This document shows, in pieces, positions 1 through 7,306 of a stretch of DNA of 25,519 bases (position 1 is the stretch's first letter; each line of letters opens with the position of its first letter). Location of the stretch: positions 1 to 25,519 of the forward strand of contig JBKECS010000088.1 of NCBI GenBank assembly GCA_047974805.1, written 5' to 3'. Origin of the DNA: JAJXUB01 sp047974805 (lineage in GTDB: Bacteria; Actinomycetota; Actinomycetes; Actinomycetales; Dermatophilaceae). Position numbers and translations under genes: made by a program. The notes under the pieces were generated by a model that did no database searches, had not been told where the DNA came from, and saw nothing but the letters and a program-made list of their open reading frames with translations.

Positions 1-555
1 GTAGTACTAGTAGGAGGAGGAGGAGGAGGAGGAGAAGGAAAAAGAAGAAAAAAGAAGAGAAAAATGAAGAAAAAGAAGGAGGAGGAGGAGGAAAAAGAAG
101 AAAAAGAAGGAGGAATTGTAGTAGTAATAGTAGTAGTAGTAGTAGTAGCAGCAGGAGGAAGAGGAGGAGGAGGAGGGCTATAAGTACGTAGACACAACGA
201 GAAGACAAGAAGAAGGTCTAGGAAGAGAAGGAGGAGGAGGAGGAGGAGGAGGAGAAGAAGAAAGCAATAATTGTACCTGGGTTGGTCTTTTCTTCACTAA
301 GTACCTCTGCAGGAAGCTTGTTGCAGCGGCGGATGACTTCGTACGACATGACCTACGTAACTGTATTTCATGTTGCTGTAGAGGCGAGTCTGTAGAGAAG
401 AGAGAGATTGAGTTAGCAACGAATGGAAGGTGAAAGTGAGGAAGTGAGTTACCGACAGAAGGGAAAAAAAAAGAATATTGGAGGAAAGCAAGATTGGAAA
501 CATATAAAGGAAGATTCTAAGGATGAGGAGGAGGAGGAGGAAGGAGGAGGAAGGA
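1..555. repeat. Purine-rich low-complexity DNA, eukaryote-like, probably foreign to this genome
   Basis: This stretch has no bacterial gene. It is made of GGA, GAA and AAG triplet runs (about 11-120, 150-176, 225-265 and 525-555) and a GTA/GTAGTA run (about 118-148). Between them lies a moderately AT-rich unique stretch (about 270-525) with long A tracts. Composition and codon texture change abruptly near 560-590, where high-GC coding DNA begins. Such triplet runs are common in eukaryotic genomes, for example arthropods, and alien to high-GC actinomycetes. Open frames here arise from the lack of stop codons in purine or pyrimidine runs. I read it as host or environmental eukaryotic DNA joined to a bacterial contig during assembly or library preparation. 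Confidence 0.75.
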
Positions 556-575
556 CAGGGAAGAAAATGCGGTGG

Positions 576-1238
576 AGGATTGCTGCCCCCGTCCCGACCC
601 GACCGGGCGTGCGCCTGACGCAACAGCACGCTCAGTCCCATCCCGACGACGGCGATCCCGGCTACGGCCCACAGGACGGACTGGTTGCCGAACCAGCCGA
701 TCAGGACCGTGGCAACCGGCGGCCCGATCGCCCACGCAAAGGAAAAGACCGCGCGGGTGCGCATGACCGAGTTCACCGGAGCGCCGATGGCCCGCAGGTG
801 GGCGAAGATGAGCCCCATCGCCACCCCGGCTGGGCCACCGAGCAGGACGAGGGCCACCGCGGCCCACCCCAGCGTCGGGGCGAGCGCCAGGGCGATCGTC
901 AGGGAGACGGTGAGTACGCCACACCACAGCAGCGGCCGGATGTAGTCCCCGGACCGGTCGGCCCGGGAGGGGATGATCAGTGTGGAGACGAACCCGCTGA
1001 GGTTGTATGCCGCCAGGGCCCAGCCGACCTCTCGGGCGGTGGCGCCGTAGAGGACCACGAGCAGGAGGCCGACCGAGGGGTTGAGGAAGGAGAACTGCAG
1101 CCCCCAGGTCAGCGTCGAGGCGGGGATGAGGAGCCGGACGGCCTGTTTCCCGTGATGGGGGTTGGCCAGCTGAGGCCTGGTCGACGACGAGGTCGGATCG
1201 GGCTGCGGGGATGCCGCGGCAGGCGGCATACGGCTCAC
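576..1238 (-). CDS. MFS sugar-efflux transporter (SetA/SotB-like), 3' end lost at the contig join
   Basis: About 221 residues of a major facilitator protein are present, covering roughly the first six membrane helices (first near residues 33-57, last near 185-206). The segment FAWAIGPPVATVLIG after MRTRAVFS resembles the SetA family block RAQLSLAWVIGPP, so sugar or drug efflux from the inner membrane is the likely role. Full-length members have about 390-400 residues and twelve helices, so the second half is missing. The open frame runs on to 297, but those ~91 residues (Ser/Leu/Phe-rich) come from the low-complexity DNA and are not part of the protein. The start is GTG at 1238, overlapping the lepA stop as GTGA, which implies translational coupling. 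An in-frame ATG lies 9 nt downstream. The left boundary is approximate. Confidence 0.72.
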
Positions 1239-3094
1239 TTCTTGCTGTCACCGCCGTCCGAGGAGAGCGCGGCGATGAAGGCCTCCTGCGGCACCTCGAC
1301 CCGGCCGACCATCTTCATTCGCTTCTTGCCCTCCTTCTGCTTCTCCAGGAGTTTCCGTTTGCGGGTGATATCCCCGCCATAGCACTTGGCCAGCACGTCC
1401 TTGCGGATTGCTCGAATGTTCTCCCGGGCGATGATCCGGGCGCCAACCGCCGCCTGGATGGGCACCTCGAACTGTTGACGCGGAATGAGCTCCTTGAGCT
1501 TGCCGGCCATCATCACCCCATAGGCGTAGGCCTTGTCCGCGTGCACGATCGCGCTAAACGCATCGACGGTCTCACCTTGCAGGAGAATGTCCACCTTGAC
1601 CAGGTTGGCGGCCTGTTCCCCGTCGGCTTCGTAGTCCAGGCTGGCGTACCCGCGGGTGCGGGACTTGAGCTGGTCGAAGAAGTCGAAGACGATCTCGGCC
1701 AGGGGCAGCGTATAGCGCATCTCGACCCGATCCTGCGACAGATAGTCCATCCCGCGCAGGCTGCCTCGTCGCTGCTGGCACAGCTCCATGATGGCGCCGA
1801 CGAACTCGCTCGGGGCGAGGATGGTCGCGCGCACGATGGGTTCGCGGACCTGCTCGATCTTGCCTGCCGGGAACTCGCTGGGGTTGGTGACCGTGATCTC
1901 CTTCCCGTCCTCCATGGTCACCTGATAGACCACGTTGGGTTGGGTAGAGATGAGGTCGAGGTTGAACTCACGTTCGAGGCGCTCCCGGACGATTTCCAGG
2001 TGGAGGAGGCCGAGGAAGCCGCAACGAAAGCCGAAACCCAGGGCCGCCGAGGTCTCGGGCTCATAGACCAGGGCCGCGTCGTTGAGCTTGAGCTTGTCGA
2101 GGGCGTCGCGCAAGTCGGGGTAGTCCGAGCCGTCGATGGGGTAAAGCCCGGAGAAGACCATGGGCTTGGGGTCCCGGTACCCACCGAGGGCCTGCCCGGC
2201 CGGGCGGGCAGCGTTGGTGACGGTGTCCCCGACCCGGGATTGGCGCACGTCCTTGACCCCCGTGATGAGGTAGCCGACCTCGCCGACGCCCAGGCCGTCA
2301 CTGGGCACCGGCTCCGGGCTGATGACGCCGATCTCGAGGAGTTCGTGGGTGGCCTTGGTCGACATCATGGAGATGCGTTCACGCGGGGTGAGGTTGCCGT
2401 CGATGACGCGCACATACGTGACCACACCCCGGTAGGTGTCATAGACCGAGTCGAAGATCATCGCCCGTGCCGGCGCATCGGGATCTCCGACCGGGGCCGG
2501 GATGTCGGCGACGATCTGGTCGAGCAGTTCTTCCACCCCGACGCCGGTCTTGCCCGAGACCAGCAGGCAATCGGCCGGGTCACCGCCGATGAGGCTGGCC
2601 AGTTCCTCGGCATACTTCTCCGGCTGCGCCGCCGGCAGGTCGATCTTGTTCAGCACCGGGATGATGGTCAGCTCGTTCTCCATCGCCAGATAGAGGTTGG
2701 CCAACGTCTGTGCCTCGATGCCCTGAGCGGCATCGACGAGCAGAACCGCCCCTTCACAGGCGGCCAGGGACCGGGAGACCTCATAGGTGAAGTCGACGTG
2801 GCCGGGGGTGTCGATCATGTTCAGGGCGAAGGTTTTCCCGGCGTGCTCCCACGGCATACGGACGGCTTGGGATTTGATGGTGATGCCGCGCTCGCGTTCG
2901 ATGTCCATCCGGTCGAGATACTGCGCGCGCATGGCTCGTTCGTCGACGACGCCGGTCAGCTGCAGCATCCGGTCGGCGAGGGTGGACTTGCCGTGGTCGA
3001 TATGAGCAATGATGCAGAAGTTGCGGATCTGCTTCGGCGGCGTCGCGTGCGCAGGCAGCGCGGAACTGGCACGGGGTGACACGGCTGAATGCAT
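1235..3094 (-). CDS. lepA: Elongation factor 4 (LepA), ribosomal back-translocase GTPase
   Basis: LepA binds stalled or mistranslocated ribosomes and hydrolyses GTP. The 619-residue product has the full translational-GTPase order: G1 AHIDHGKS (30-37), the RGITIK switch I block, G3 DTPGH, G4 NKID, an EF-G-like domain with GFRCGFLGLLH, and the LepA-specific C-terminal block around GGDITRKRKLLEKQK. Length matches the family (about 600). The frame is open up to 3250, but upstream residues come from a duplicated intergenic repeat, so I chose ATG 3094. A GTG at 3082, 12 nt downstream of a GAGG, is an alternative. The last codons overlap the MFS start (GTGA). holA, rpsT and lepA are typical neighbours in actinobacteria; here lepA is separated from rpsT by three genes. 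Confidence 0.97.
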   Translation of the reverse strand: MHSAVSPRASSALPAHATPPKQIRNFCIIAHIDHGKSTLADRMLQLTGVVDERAMRAQYLDRMDIERERGITIKSQAVRMPWEHAGKTFALNMIDTPGHVDFTYEVSRSLAACEGAVLLVDAAQGIEAQTLANLYLAMENELTIIPVLNKIDLPAAQPEKYAEELASLIGGDPADCLLVSGKTGVGVEELLDQIVADIPAPVGDPDAPARAMIFDSVYDTYRGVVTYVRVIDGNLTPRERISMMSTKATHELLEIGVISPEPVPSDGLGVGEVGYLITGVKDVRQSRVGDTVTNAARPAGQALGGYRDPKPMVFSGLYPIDGSDYPDLRDALDKLKLNDAALVYEPETSAALGFGFRCGFLGLLHLEIVRERLEREFNLDLISTQPNVVYQVTMEDGKEITVTNPSEFPAGKIEQVREPIVRATILAPSEFVGAIMELCQQRRGSLRGMDYLSQDRVEMRYTLPLAEIVFDFFDQLKSRTRGYASLDYEADGEQAANLVKVDILLQGETVDAFSAIVHADKAYAYGVMMAGKLKELIPRQQFEVPIQAAVGARIIARENIRAIRKDVLAKCYGGDITRKRKLLEKQKEGKKRMKMVGRVEVPQEAFIAALSSDGGDSKK

Positions 3095-3176
3095 CCTCGA
3101 TCGGTCGAAGGGGGTGGCTCTGCGCCCAGTCTCCCATGGCCTCGCCTCGACCCGGCGCCAAGTTGGCCCCGCCGGA

Positions 3177-3282
3177 TGGAGGTTCAACCGTGCGCCCCAC
3201 CGCCCGAATAGACCTCCACCGCTCACCAACCTCGCCGAGTGGAGGTTCAACCGTGCGCCCCACCGCCCGAATAGACCTCCAC
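3177..3282. repeat. Twin 43-bp direct repeat upstream of lepA, each copy with inverted ends
   Basis: Two identical 43-bp copies occupy 3177-3219 and 3240-3282 (period 63 bp). Each copy is bounded by a perfect 7-bp inverted repeat, TGGAGGT ... ACCTCCA (arms 3177-3183/3212-3218 and 3240-3246/3275-3281), with an identical 28-nt centre. The 20-bp spacer between copies is different. The pair lies between the end of the aminotransferase gene and the lepA start, so it would be transcribed into the lepA leader. The ends read GGAGGT on the minus strand, identical to a ribosome-binding core. Two copies are too few for a CRISPR call; a REP-like or regulatory repeat is more likely. Confidence 0.85.
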
Positions 3283-3289
3283 ACGCACC

Positions 3290-4519
3290 TCAGGCGACGT
3301 ATGCCGCCAACCGGTTCATCGCCTCGTCCGCCTCGGCCGTCGTCCCGGCGAAGGACAGCCGGAACCACCGGGAGCCGTCCAACGGATCCGCCACGCCCGC
3401 AGAGGCAGCCGCCGATCCCGGCCCGGTCCGGCGGGCAGGCGCAAAATCGGCGCCCGGGGTCACCGCCACGCCGGTGGCATCGAGGACCTCGAAACACCAC
3501 CGATACGAGTCATCGGTGAGCGAGCTGATGTCGGCATAGGCATAGAAGGCCCCGTCTGCGGGAGCCCACGAGGTCACACCAAGGTCGGGAAGCCGGGAGA
3601 GGACGACGTCACGGTTGTCGGCATACCTGCGCACGTGTCCGTCGAGCTCGGCCCGCGATGCCGGGTCGAACGCCGCGATCCCGGCCACCTGAGAGATGTG
3701 TGGTGCGCAAATGTTGAGATTGCCGAGCAACAGTTCTACCGGACGCACCAGCGGCTCGGGCAGGATCACCCAGCCCACCCGCCAGCCGGTCATGGAGAAG
3801 TACTTGCTCAACGAGCCGACCACCGCCACCTGCTCGGTCGTCTCCAGCGCACTCGCGGTGGCCACATCACCGAAGGTGATGCCGTGGTAGATCTCGTCGC
3901 TGATTAAGAGTACGCCGCGCTCGGTGCACCAGCTGGTGATGGCGGCCAGCTCGGCGGGGTCGATGACGGTGCCGGTCGGGTTGGCTGGAGAGGCGATGAT
4001 GAGCCCCTTCGGTGGCCTGCCATGCTCAGCCGCCCACTCGTGGAGCATCGCCAGCGTCGGTTGGAAGCGAACCTGCGGCCCGCACGGCAGTTCGACCGTC
4101 TGGACCGACAGCGCCTGGAGGGTGTTGCGGTAGGCCGGATAGCCCGGCCGGGTCATCAGGACGGTGTCACCGGGATCGAAGGCGGCGAGGAAGAGCGCGG
4201 TGAACGCGGCCGAGGACCCTGTCGTAACGGCGATCCGCTCCGGGTTCACCACCACCGCGTAGGTCGCCTCGTAGTGGCCGGCGATGGCCTCGCGCAGCTC
4301 CAGCAGCCCCAAGGCATCGGTGTAGCCGAGCGGGGCCCCGGAAGCCAGCGCCGCGGCGGCGGCCTCCCGCACCAGGGCGGGCGCGGGCGTCGAGGGCTGT
4401 CCGGCGCACATGGTCAGCACCTGCTGGCCGCGCCGGGCGCGATCGTTGGCGGCCTTGAGAAGTTCCATGACGTAGAAAGGCTCGGTCCGGCCTCGGATCG
4501 AGCCGGGGAACGCGGTCAC
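3290..4519 (-). CDS. Class I/II PLP-dependent aminotransferase (AspAT fold type I)
   Basis: The 409-residue protein is a fold-type I aminotransferase. Visible motifs, numbered from the chosen start: PANPTG with the PLP-contacting Asn (N180), SDEIY (D208, Y211), and SLSKYFSMTGWRVGW with the Schiff-base lysine K239. A C-terminal WFRLSF holds the Arg that usually binds the substrate carboxylate. Amino-acid substrate specificity cannot be read from sequence. The frame is open to 4729, but I chose GTG 4519 because GAGG lies 8 nt upstream and the remaining length matches the family (about 390-410). The start lies only 27 bp from the divergent PemK/MazF-like gene, so the two promoters must overlap. 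The gene is followed by the twin repeat and lepA. Confidence 0.9.
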   Translation of the reverse strand: MTAFPGSIRGRTEPFYVMELLKAANDRARRGQQVLTMCAGQPSTPAPALVREAAAAALASGAPLGYTDALGLLELREAIAGHYEATYAVVVNPERIAVTTGSSAAFTALFLAAFDPGDTVLMTRPGYPAYRNTLQALSVQTVELPCGPQVRFQPTLAMLHEWAAEHGRPPKGLIIASPANPTGTVIDPAELAAITSWCTERGVLLISDEIYHGITFGDVATASALETTEQVAVVGSLSKYFSMTGWRVGWVILPEPLVRPVELLLGNLNICAPHISQVAGIAAFDPASRAELDGHVRRYADNRDVVLSRLPDLGVTSWAPADGAFYAYADISSLTDDSYRWCFEVLDATGVAVTPGADFAPARRTGPGSAAASAGVADPLDGSRWFRLSFAGTTAEADEAMNRLAAYVA

Positions 4520-4546
4520 CTGGCTATCCTCGCGTACGGTGTCGTC

Positions 4547-5113
4547 ATGGCACAGGCGACCGATGGGATTCTCGCCCGCGCCTGGGAGGCACTGCAGCGC
4601 ATACGCCGGCGTAGGGCGGCACCCGAGCCCCGCAGGCTGTCCGCTCGCGGAGCCACTGGTTCCAGGTACGGCGGCGCCGGCGAGGGTGGCAGCATCGAGG
4701 CCGCGCCCTATCCGGGAGACCTCGATCACCCACCGGAAATGATGTATGCCCCCAAACCGGATGGACGACCCGACCCCGGGGAGATCGTCTGGTCATGGGT
4801 GGCATACGAGGAGGATGCCACCCAAGGCAAGGACCGACCGGTGCTGTTGATCGGCTGGGACGGCCCGTGGCTGGTCGGGCTGCAGCTGACCAGTAAGGAC
4901 CACGCCCGCGATGCAGAACAAGAGCGGGCGGCCGGTCGAGAATGGGTGGACATCGGGTCCGGGTCATGGGATCGCCGTCACCGTCCCAGCGAGGTCCGGG
5001 TCAACCGGATCCTGCGGATCGACCCCAACGGCATCCGGCGCGAAGGCGCCGTGCTCGACCGCGACATCTTTCTCCGGGTCGCCAGGGCGGCACGGGCCGG
5101 CCGCGGCGACTAA
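4547..5113 (+). CDS. PemK/MazF-like protein, no antitoxin seen
   Basis: The 188-residue protein carries a C-terminal PemK/MazF-like domain from about residue 70. The stretch DPGEIVWSWVAYEED, followed by GKDRPVLLIG, matches the family pattern of a first strand leading to the RPxLVI strand. The domain ends with RVNRILRIDPNGIRREGAVL and a helical tail. In classical members this SH3-like fold is an mRNA interferase toxin. The first ~65 residues are Arg/Ala/Gly-rich and look disordered. No small antitoxin gene lies upstream: 27 bp away is the divergent aminotransferase. Downstream the convergent K+ channel gene ends 8 bp away. Conserved solitary relatives are common in actinobacteria and may not be toxins. 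No strong ribosome-binding site precedes ATG 4547. Confidence 0.72.
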   Translation: MAQATDGILARAWEALQRIRRRRAAPEPRRLSARGATGSRYGGAGEGGSIEAAPYPGDLDHPPEMMYAPKPDGRPDPGEIVWSWVAYEEDATQGKDRPVLLIGWDGPWLVGLQLTSKDHARDAEQERAAGREWVDIGSGSWDRRHRPSEVRVNRILRIDPNGIRREGAVLDRDIFLRVARAARAGRGD

Positions 5114-5121
5114 TGGCCAGG

Positions 5122-5712
5122 TCAGGCCCGGTCTTCTTCGATCGAGGTGTCCTCGCCGCCGGCTAGGTCGCGATCGGAGCCCGGGCGGGTCCGGTCGGCA
5201 ACGCGTAGGCGCACCTGGCCGGTGATCGCTGAAACCAACGTTGTGACGAAGACCAGGTCGAAGGCGATGACGGCGATGACCATGACTCGGGCCGCTTGGC
5301 CGACCGGATGAATGTCGCCGTACCCGATCGTGGTGAGGGTCACCACCGTGAAATACAGCGCGTCGGTGCGGGTATTCAAACCCTCGAACTGGCCTGGGGA
5401 ACTGGTGGACAAGGAATAGAAGACCACAGCAAAGACGAAGATGACGACGCCGAGCACCATGACCAGCCGGCCAACTCGATCATCGTCCGAGCGCAGCTGC
5501 ATCACGACCATGGCGCCCAAGGCAAGCAGGACCACGATGCCGATGGCGATCCGGGTCGAGGCGCTGGCGTCGCGGCTGGTCACCGGGACGAGATAGAAGG
5601 CCAGCAGGGCGCACACGACAATGGCCGCCCGCCGCAGATGGGGCAGCAGCTTGCGCAGTGGTCCGGGCACGGCGATCACCCTAGCCACCGGCCACGGGCG
5701 ATCGGGGGACAT
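5122..5712 (-). CDS. Potassium channel family protein (TTIGYGD filter)
   Basis: The 196-residue membrane protein has helices at about 29-44, 55-73 and 84-102, then a pore loop with the K+ selectivity filter TTIGYGD (127-133), and a final helix at 142-163. It therefore resembles Ion_trans_2-type channels with two extra N-terminal helices. There is no RCK/TrkA-N nucleotide-binding domain; the last ~30 residues are acidic and probably cytosolic. ATG 5712 lies only 5 nt after a strong hairpin that follows rpsT, and no ribosome-binding site is visible there. Start codons GTG at codons 9, 12 or 15 are possible. It is the last gene of a leftward unit and converges on the PemK/MazF-like gene. Confidence 0.88.
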   Translation of the reverse strand: MSPDRPWPVARVIAVPGPLRKLLPHLRRAAIVVCALLAFYLVPVTSRDASASTRIAIGIVVLLALGAMVVMQLRSDDDRVGRLVMVLGVVIFVFAVVFYSLSTSSPGQFEGLNTRTDALYFTVVTLTTIGYGDIHPVGQAARVMVIAVIAFDLVFVTTLVSAITGQVRLRVADRTRPGSDRDLAGGEDTSIEEDRA

Positions 5713-5717
5713 GATCA

Positions 5718-5751
5718 GGGCCCGCCATCCTCAACAGAGGGTGACGGGCCC
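5718..5751 (-). terminator. Strong hairpin after rpsT, likely terminator
   Basis: A 34-nt hairpin has a perfect 7-bp base stem (GGGCCCG/CGGGCCC), a further ~8 positions with one mismatch and one G-T pair, and a 4-nt loop. It starts 18 nt after the rpsT stop. There is no T tract, which is common for actinobacterial terminators. It also covers the region just upstream of the K+ channel start, so it could limit read-through or hide that gene's start. Confidence 0.7.
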
Positions 5752-5769
5752 GTCGATTGCGCGCGAGGC

Positions 5770-6030
5770 TCAGAGAGCAGCGGCCTTCTTCGCCATAGCC
5801 GACTTCTTGTTGGCTGCCTGGTTGGCGTGGATTACGCCCTTGCTCACGGCCTTGTCAAGCTTGGTCGAGGCCACCTTGAGCAGTTCCTGCGCCTGCGCGC
5901 TCTTGCCGGCGTCCGCGGCCTCGCGGAAGCGACGGATGTGGGTCTTCAGCTCGGACTTGACGGCCTTGTTCCGTTCGGTCGCCACACGGTTGGTCTTGAT
6001 CCGCTTGAGCTGGGACTTGATGTTTGCCAC
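5770..6030 (-). CDS. rpsT: 30S ribosomal protein S20
   Basis: The 86-residue, Lys/Ala-rich protein begins MANIKSQLKRIKTN and ends in ANKKSAMAKKAAAL, the usual S20 pattern of helices that pack against the 5' domain and helix 44 of 16S rRNA. Length equals the family norm. The start codon is GTG (6030), with AAGGA about 11 nt upstream. A candidate promoter lies at 6177-6206 and a leader hairpin at 6061-6079. It is followed by a strong hairpin. Known S20 genes are translationally autoregulated in some bacteria; the structured leader would allow that here, but this is inference. Confidence 0.98.
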   Translation of the reverse strand: MANIKSQLKRIKTNRVATERNKAVKSELKTHIRRFREAADAGKSAQAQELLKVASTKLDKAVSKGVIHANQAANKKSAMAKKAAAL

Positions 6031-6060
6031 GGTTGAACGTCCTTCTCTTGGTCAGGTCGG

Positions 6061-6079
6061 GTTGCCTGCAACAGGCAAC
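6061..6079 (-). promoter_or_regulatory. Hairpin in the rpsT leader
   Basis: A perfect 8-bp stem (GTTGCCTG/CAGGCAAC) with a 3-nt loop lies about 30 nt upstream of the rpsT GTG start, just before the ribosome-binding site. It could act in S20 autoregulation or stabilise the leader. Function is inferred from position only. Confidence 0.5.
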
Positions 6080-6176
6080 GGACGCCGGCTCGGGGACAGG
6101 CGTGAGGCACCCGGCGCAAGCCAACGCAGATGATGCTGCGATGCGCGCACGACCAATCACGCGCACGCAAACGGCC

Positions 6177-6206
6177 AATTTACCAGCGGTGGACGATTCC
6201 GACCAA
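6177..6206 (-). promoter_or_regulatory. Candidate rpsT promoter
   Basis: On the minus strand TTGGTC (6206-6201) and TAAATT (6182-6177) are separated by 18 bp, a reasonable sigma-70-type match in a GC-rich gap. This would give a leader of about 140 nt containing the hairpin at 6061-6079. The -35 element overlaps a small inverted repeat (CCGAC/GTCGG, 6199-6212), which might instead be the end of the holA transcript. Confidence 0.4.
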
Positions 6207-6301
6207 AGTCGGGCTGCATACGCTCGAGAAGGGGAGGCGGCCGAACACGCCCCGGCCGGTGAAAACCGATGCCCGAATGCCCACGGATGCCGACCCGGCC
6301 T

Positions 6302-7306
6302 CTACCCGCCCTGGTGTTCCCGGGCGATGGTGACGATGGCCCGCTCGACGGAGTAGGCCGGGTCACGCCCTCCCCCCTTGACCGCCACATCGGCTGCCGC
6401 GACCGCTTGGATGGACCGGCCCAAGGCATCTCCGGTCCACCCCGACAGCGCTCGCCGGGCCTTGTCCACCTGCCAAGGCGCCAGTGCGAGGTCCCGGGCA
6501 ACGTCAACGGAACGACCGCGACCAGCAGAGCCGACCCGGAGCAGCTGGCGCAGCTGCTGCCCCAGGACGGCGACGATGGGGACCGGATCGACCCCGACCG
6601 CGAGCGCGTGCCGCAGCAGCCGCAAGGCTTCGGCAGCATTCCCGGCGACGGCAGCATCGGCCACCTTGAAACCCGTGGCCTCGACCTTGCCGCCGTAGTA
6701 GCGCATGACGACCTGCTCATCGATAACGCCGGTGGTGTCCACAACCAGTTGGTGGCACGCGGCCGCCAGCTCGGGCACGTTCTGCCCCACCGCCTCAACG
6801 AGGGCTCGAACGGCCCCGGCGGTCGCCTTGCGGCGGGCGACGGTGAACTCGTTGGCCGCGAACTCGCTCTTGTCCCGGTCACTCTTTAGGGCCTTGGCTT
6901 CAACCACGCGGGCCCGGTTGGCCTTGAGCTGGTCGAGGACTTTTTTGCCGCGCTGACCGGACTTGTGCCGCACGATGAGGGTCACCCCCGGCTCCCCACC
7001 ACGGCCAAGGAAGTCCAGCAGGTCGGCCTGGAGATCATCCGGCGCCTCGTCGAGATCGTGGACCACGATGGCTCGGTCACCCCCGAACAGCGACGGCGCC
7101 GCGTGCAGCGCTAGGTCACCGGTGGCGTACGCGAGCGCGTCGATCCGGACAACCTCACAGTCGGGCGCGGACACCCGTAGGTCCTCCAGCAGCGTCGCGG
7201 TGGCCCGGTCGGCCAGCAGCGTCTCCGGGCCCTGGATGAGCACCAACGGCGGCACCCGCGCGGGCACGCTGACCTGTGCCGCCTCCGGTCCGCTGTCGTG
7301 CGCCAT
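6302..7306 (-). CDS. holA: DNA polymerase III delta subunit (clamp loader)
   Basis: The delta subunit opens the beta sliding clamp within the clamp-loader complex. The 334-residue product starts its conserved part at PPLVLIQGPETLLADRA, the degenerate Walker-like N-terminus of HolA, followed by LHAAPSLFGGDRAIVV and a C-terminal collar region with AVLGQQLRQLLRV. Length matches the family (about 320-340). I chose ATG 7306 (AGG about 9 nt upstream); GTG 7267 or 7255 are alternatives. Any of these starts leaves a long same-strand overlap with the upstream DUF2306 gene (to 7155). holA next to rpsT is a conserved actinobacterial arrangement. The usual comEC upstream is not here. Confidence 0.93.
   Translation of the reverse strand: MAHDSGPEAAQVSVPARVPPLVLIQGPETLLADRATATLLEDLRVSAPDCEVVRIDALAYATGDLALHAAPSLFGGDRAIVVHDLDEAPDDLQADLLDFLGRGGEPGVTLIVRHKSGQRGKKVLDQLKANRARVVEAKALKSDRDKSEFAANEFTVARRKATAGAVRALVEAVGQNVPELAAACHQLVVDTTGVIDEQVVMRYYGGKVEATGFKVADAAVAGNAAEALRLLRHALAVGVDPVPIVAVLGQQLRQLLRVGSAGRGRSVDVARDLALAPWQVDKARRALSGWTGDALGRSIQAVAAADVAVKGGGRDPAYSVERAIVTIAREHQGG

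Noticed and set aside
1..270. Bacterial triplet-repeat phase-variation locus
   Set aside because: Repeats are mixed and imperfect, lie outside any plausible bacterial gene, and differ sharply in composition from the rest.
423..1382. Plus-strand open frame with a Lys/Glu-rich N-terminus
   Set aside because: It spans the chimeric join, the MFS antisense strand and the end of lepA; the charged part is translated GAA/GGA repeat.
1211..3079. 622-residue plus-strand open frame antisense to lepA
   Set aside because: It is the complement of a clear lepA gene in high-GC DNA; the Asp/Gly/Val-rich product has no domain character.
3177..3282. CRISPR array
   Set aside because: There are only two repeats, with inverted ends and a 20-bp spacer, and no cas genes.
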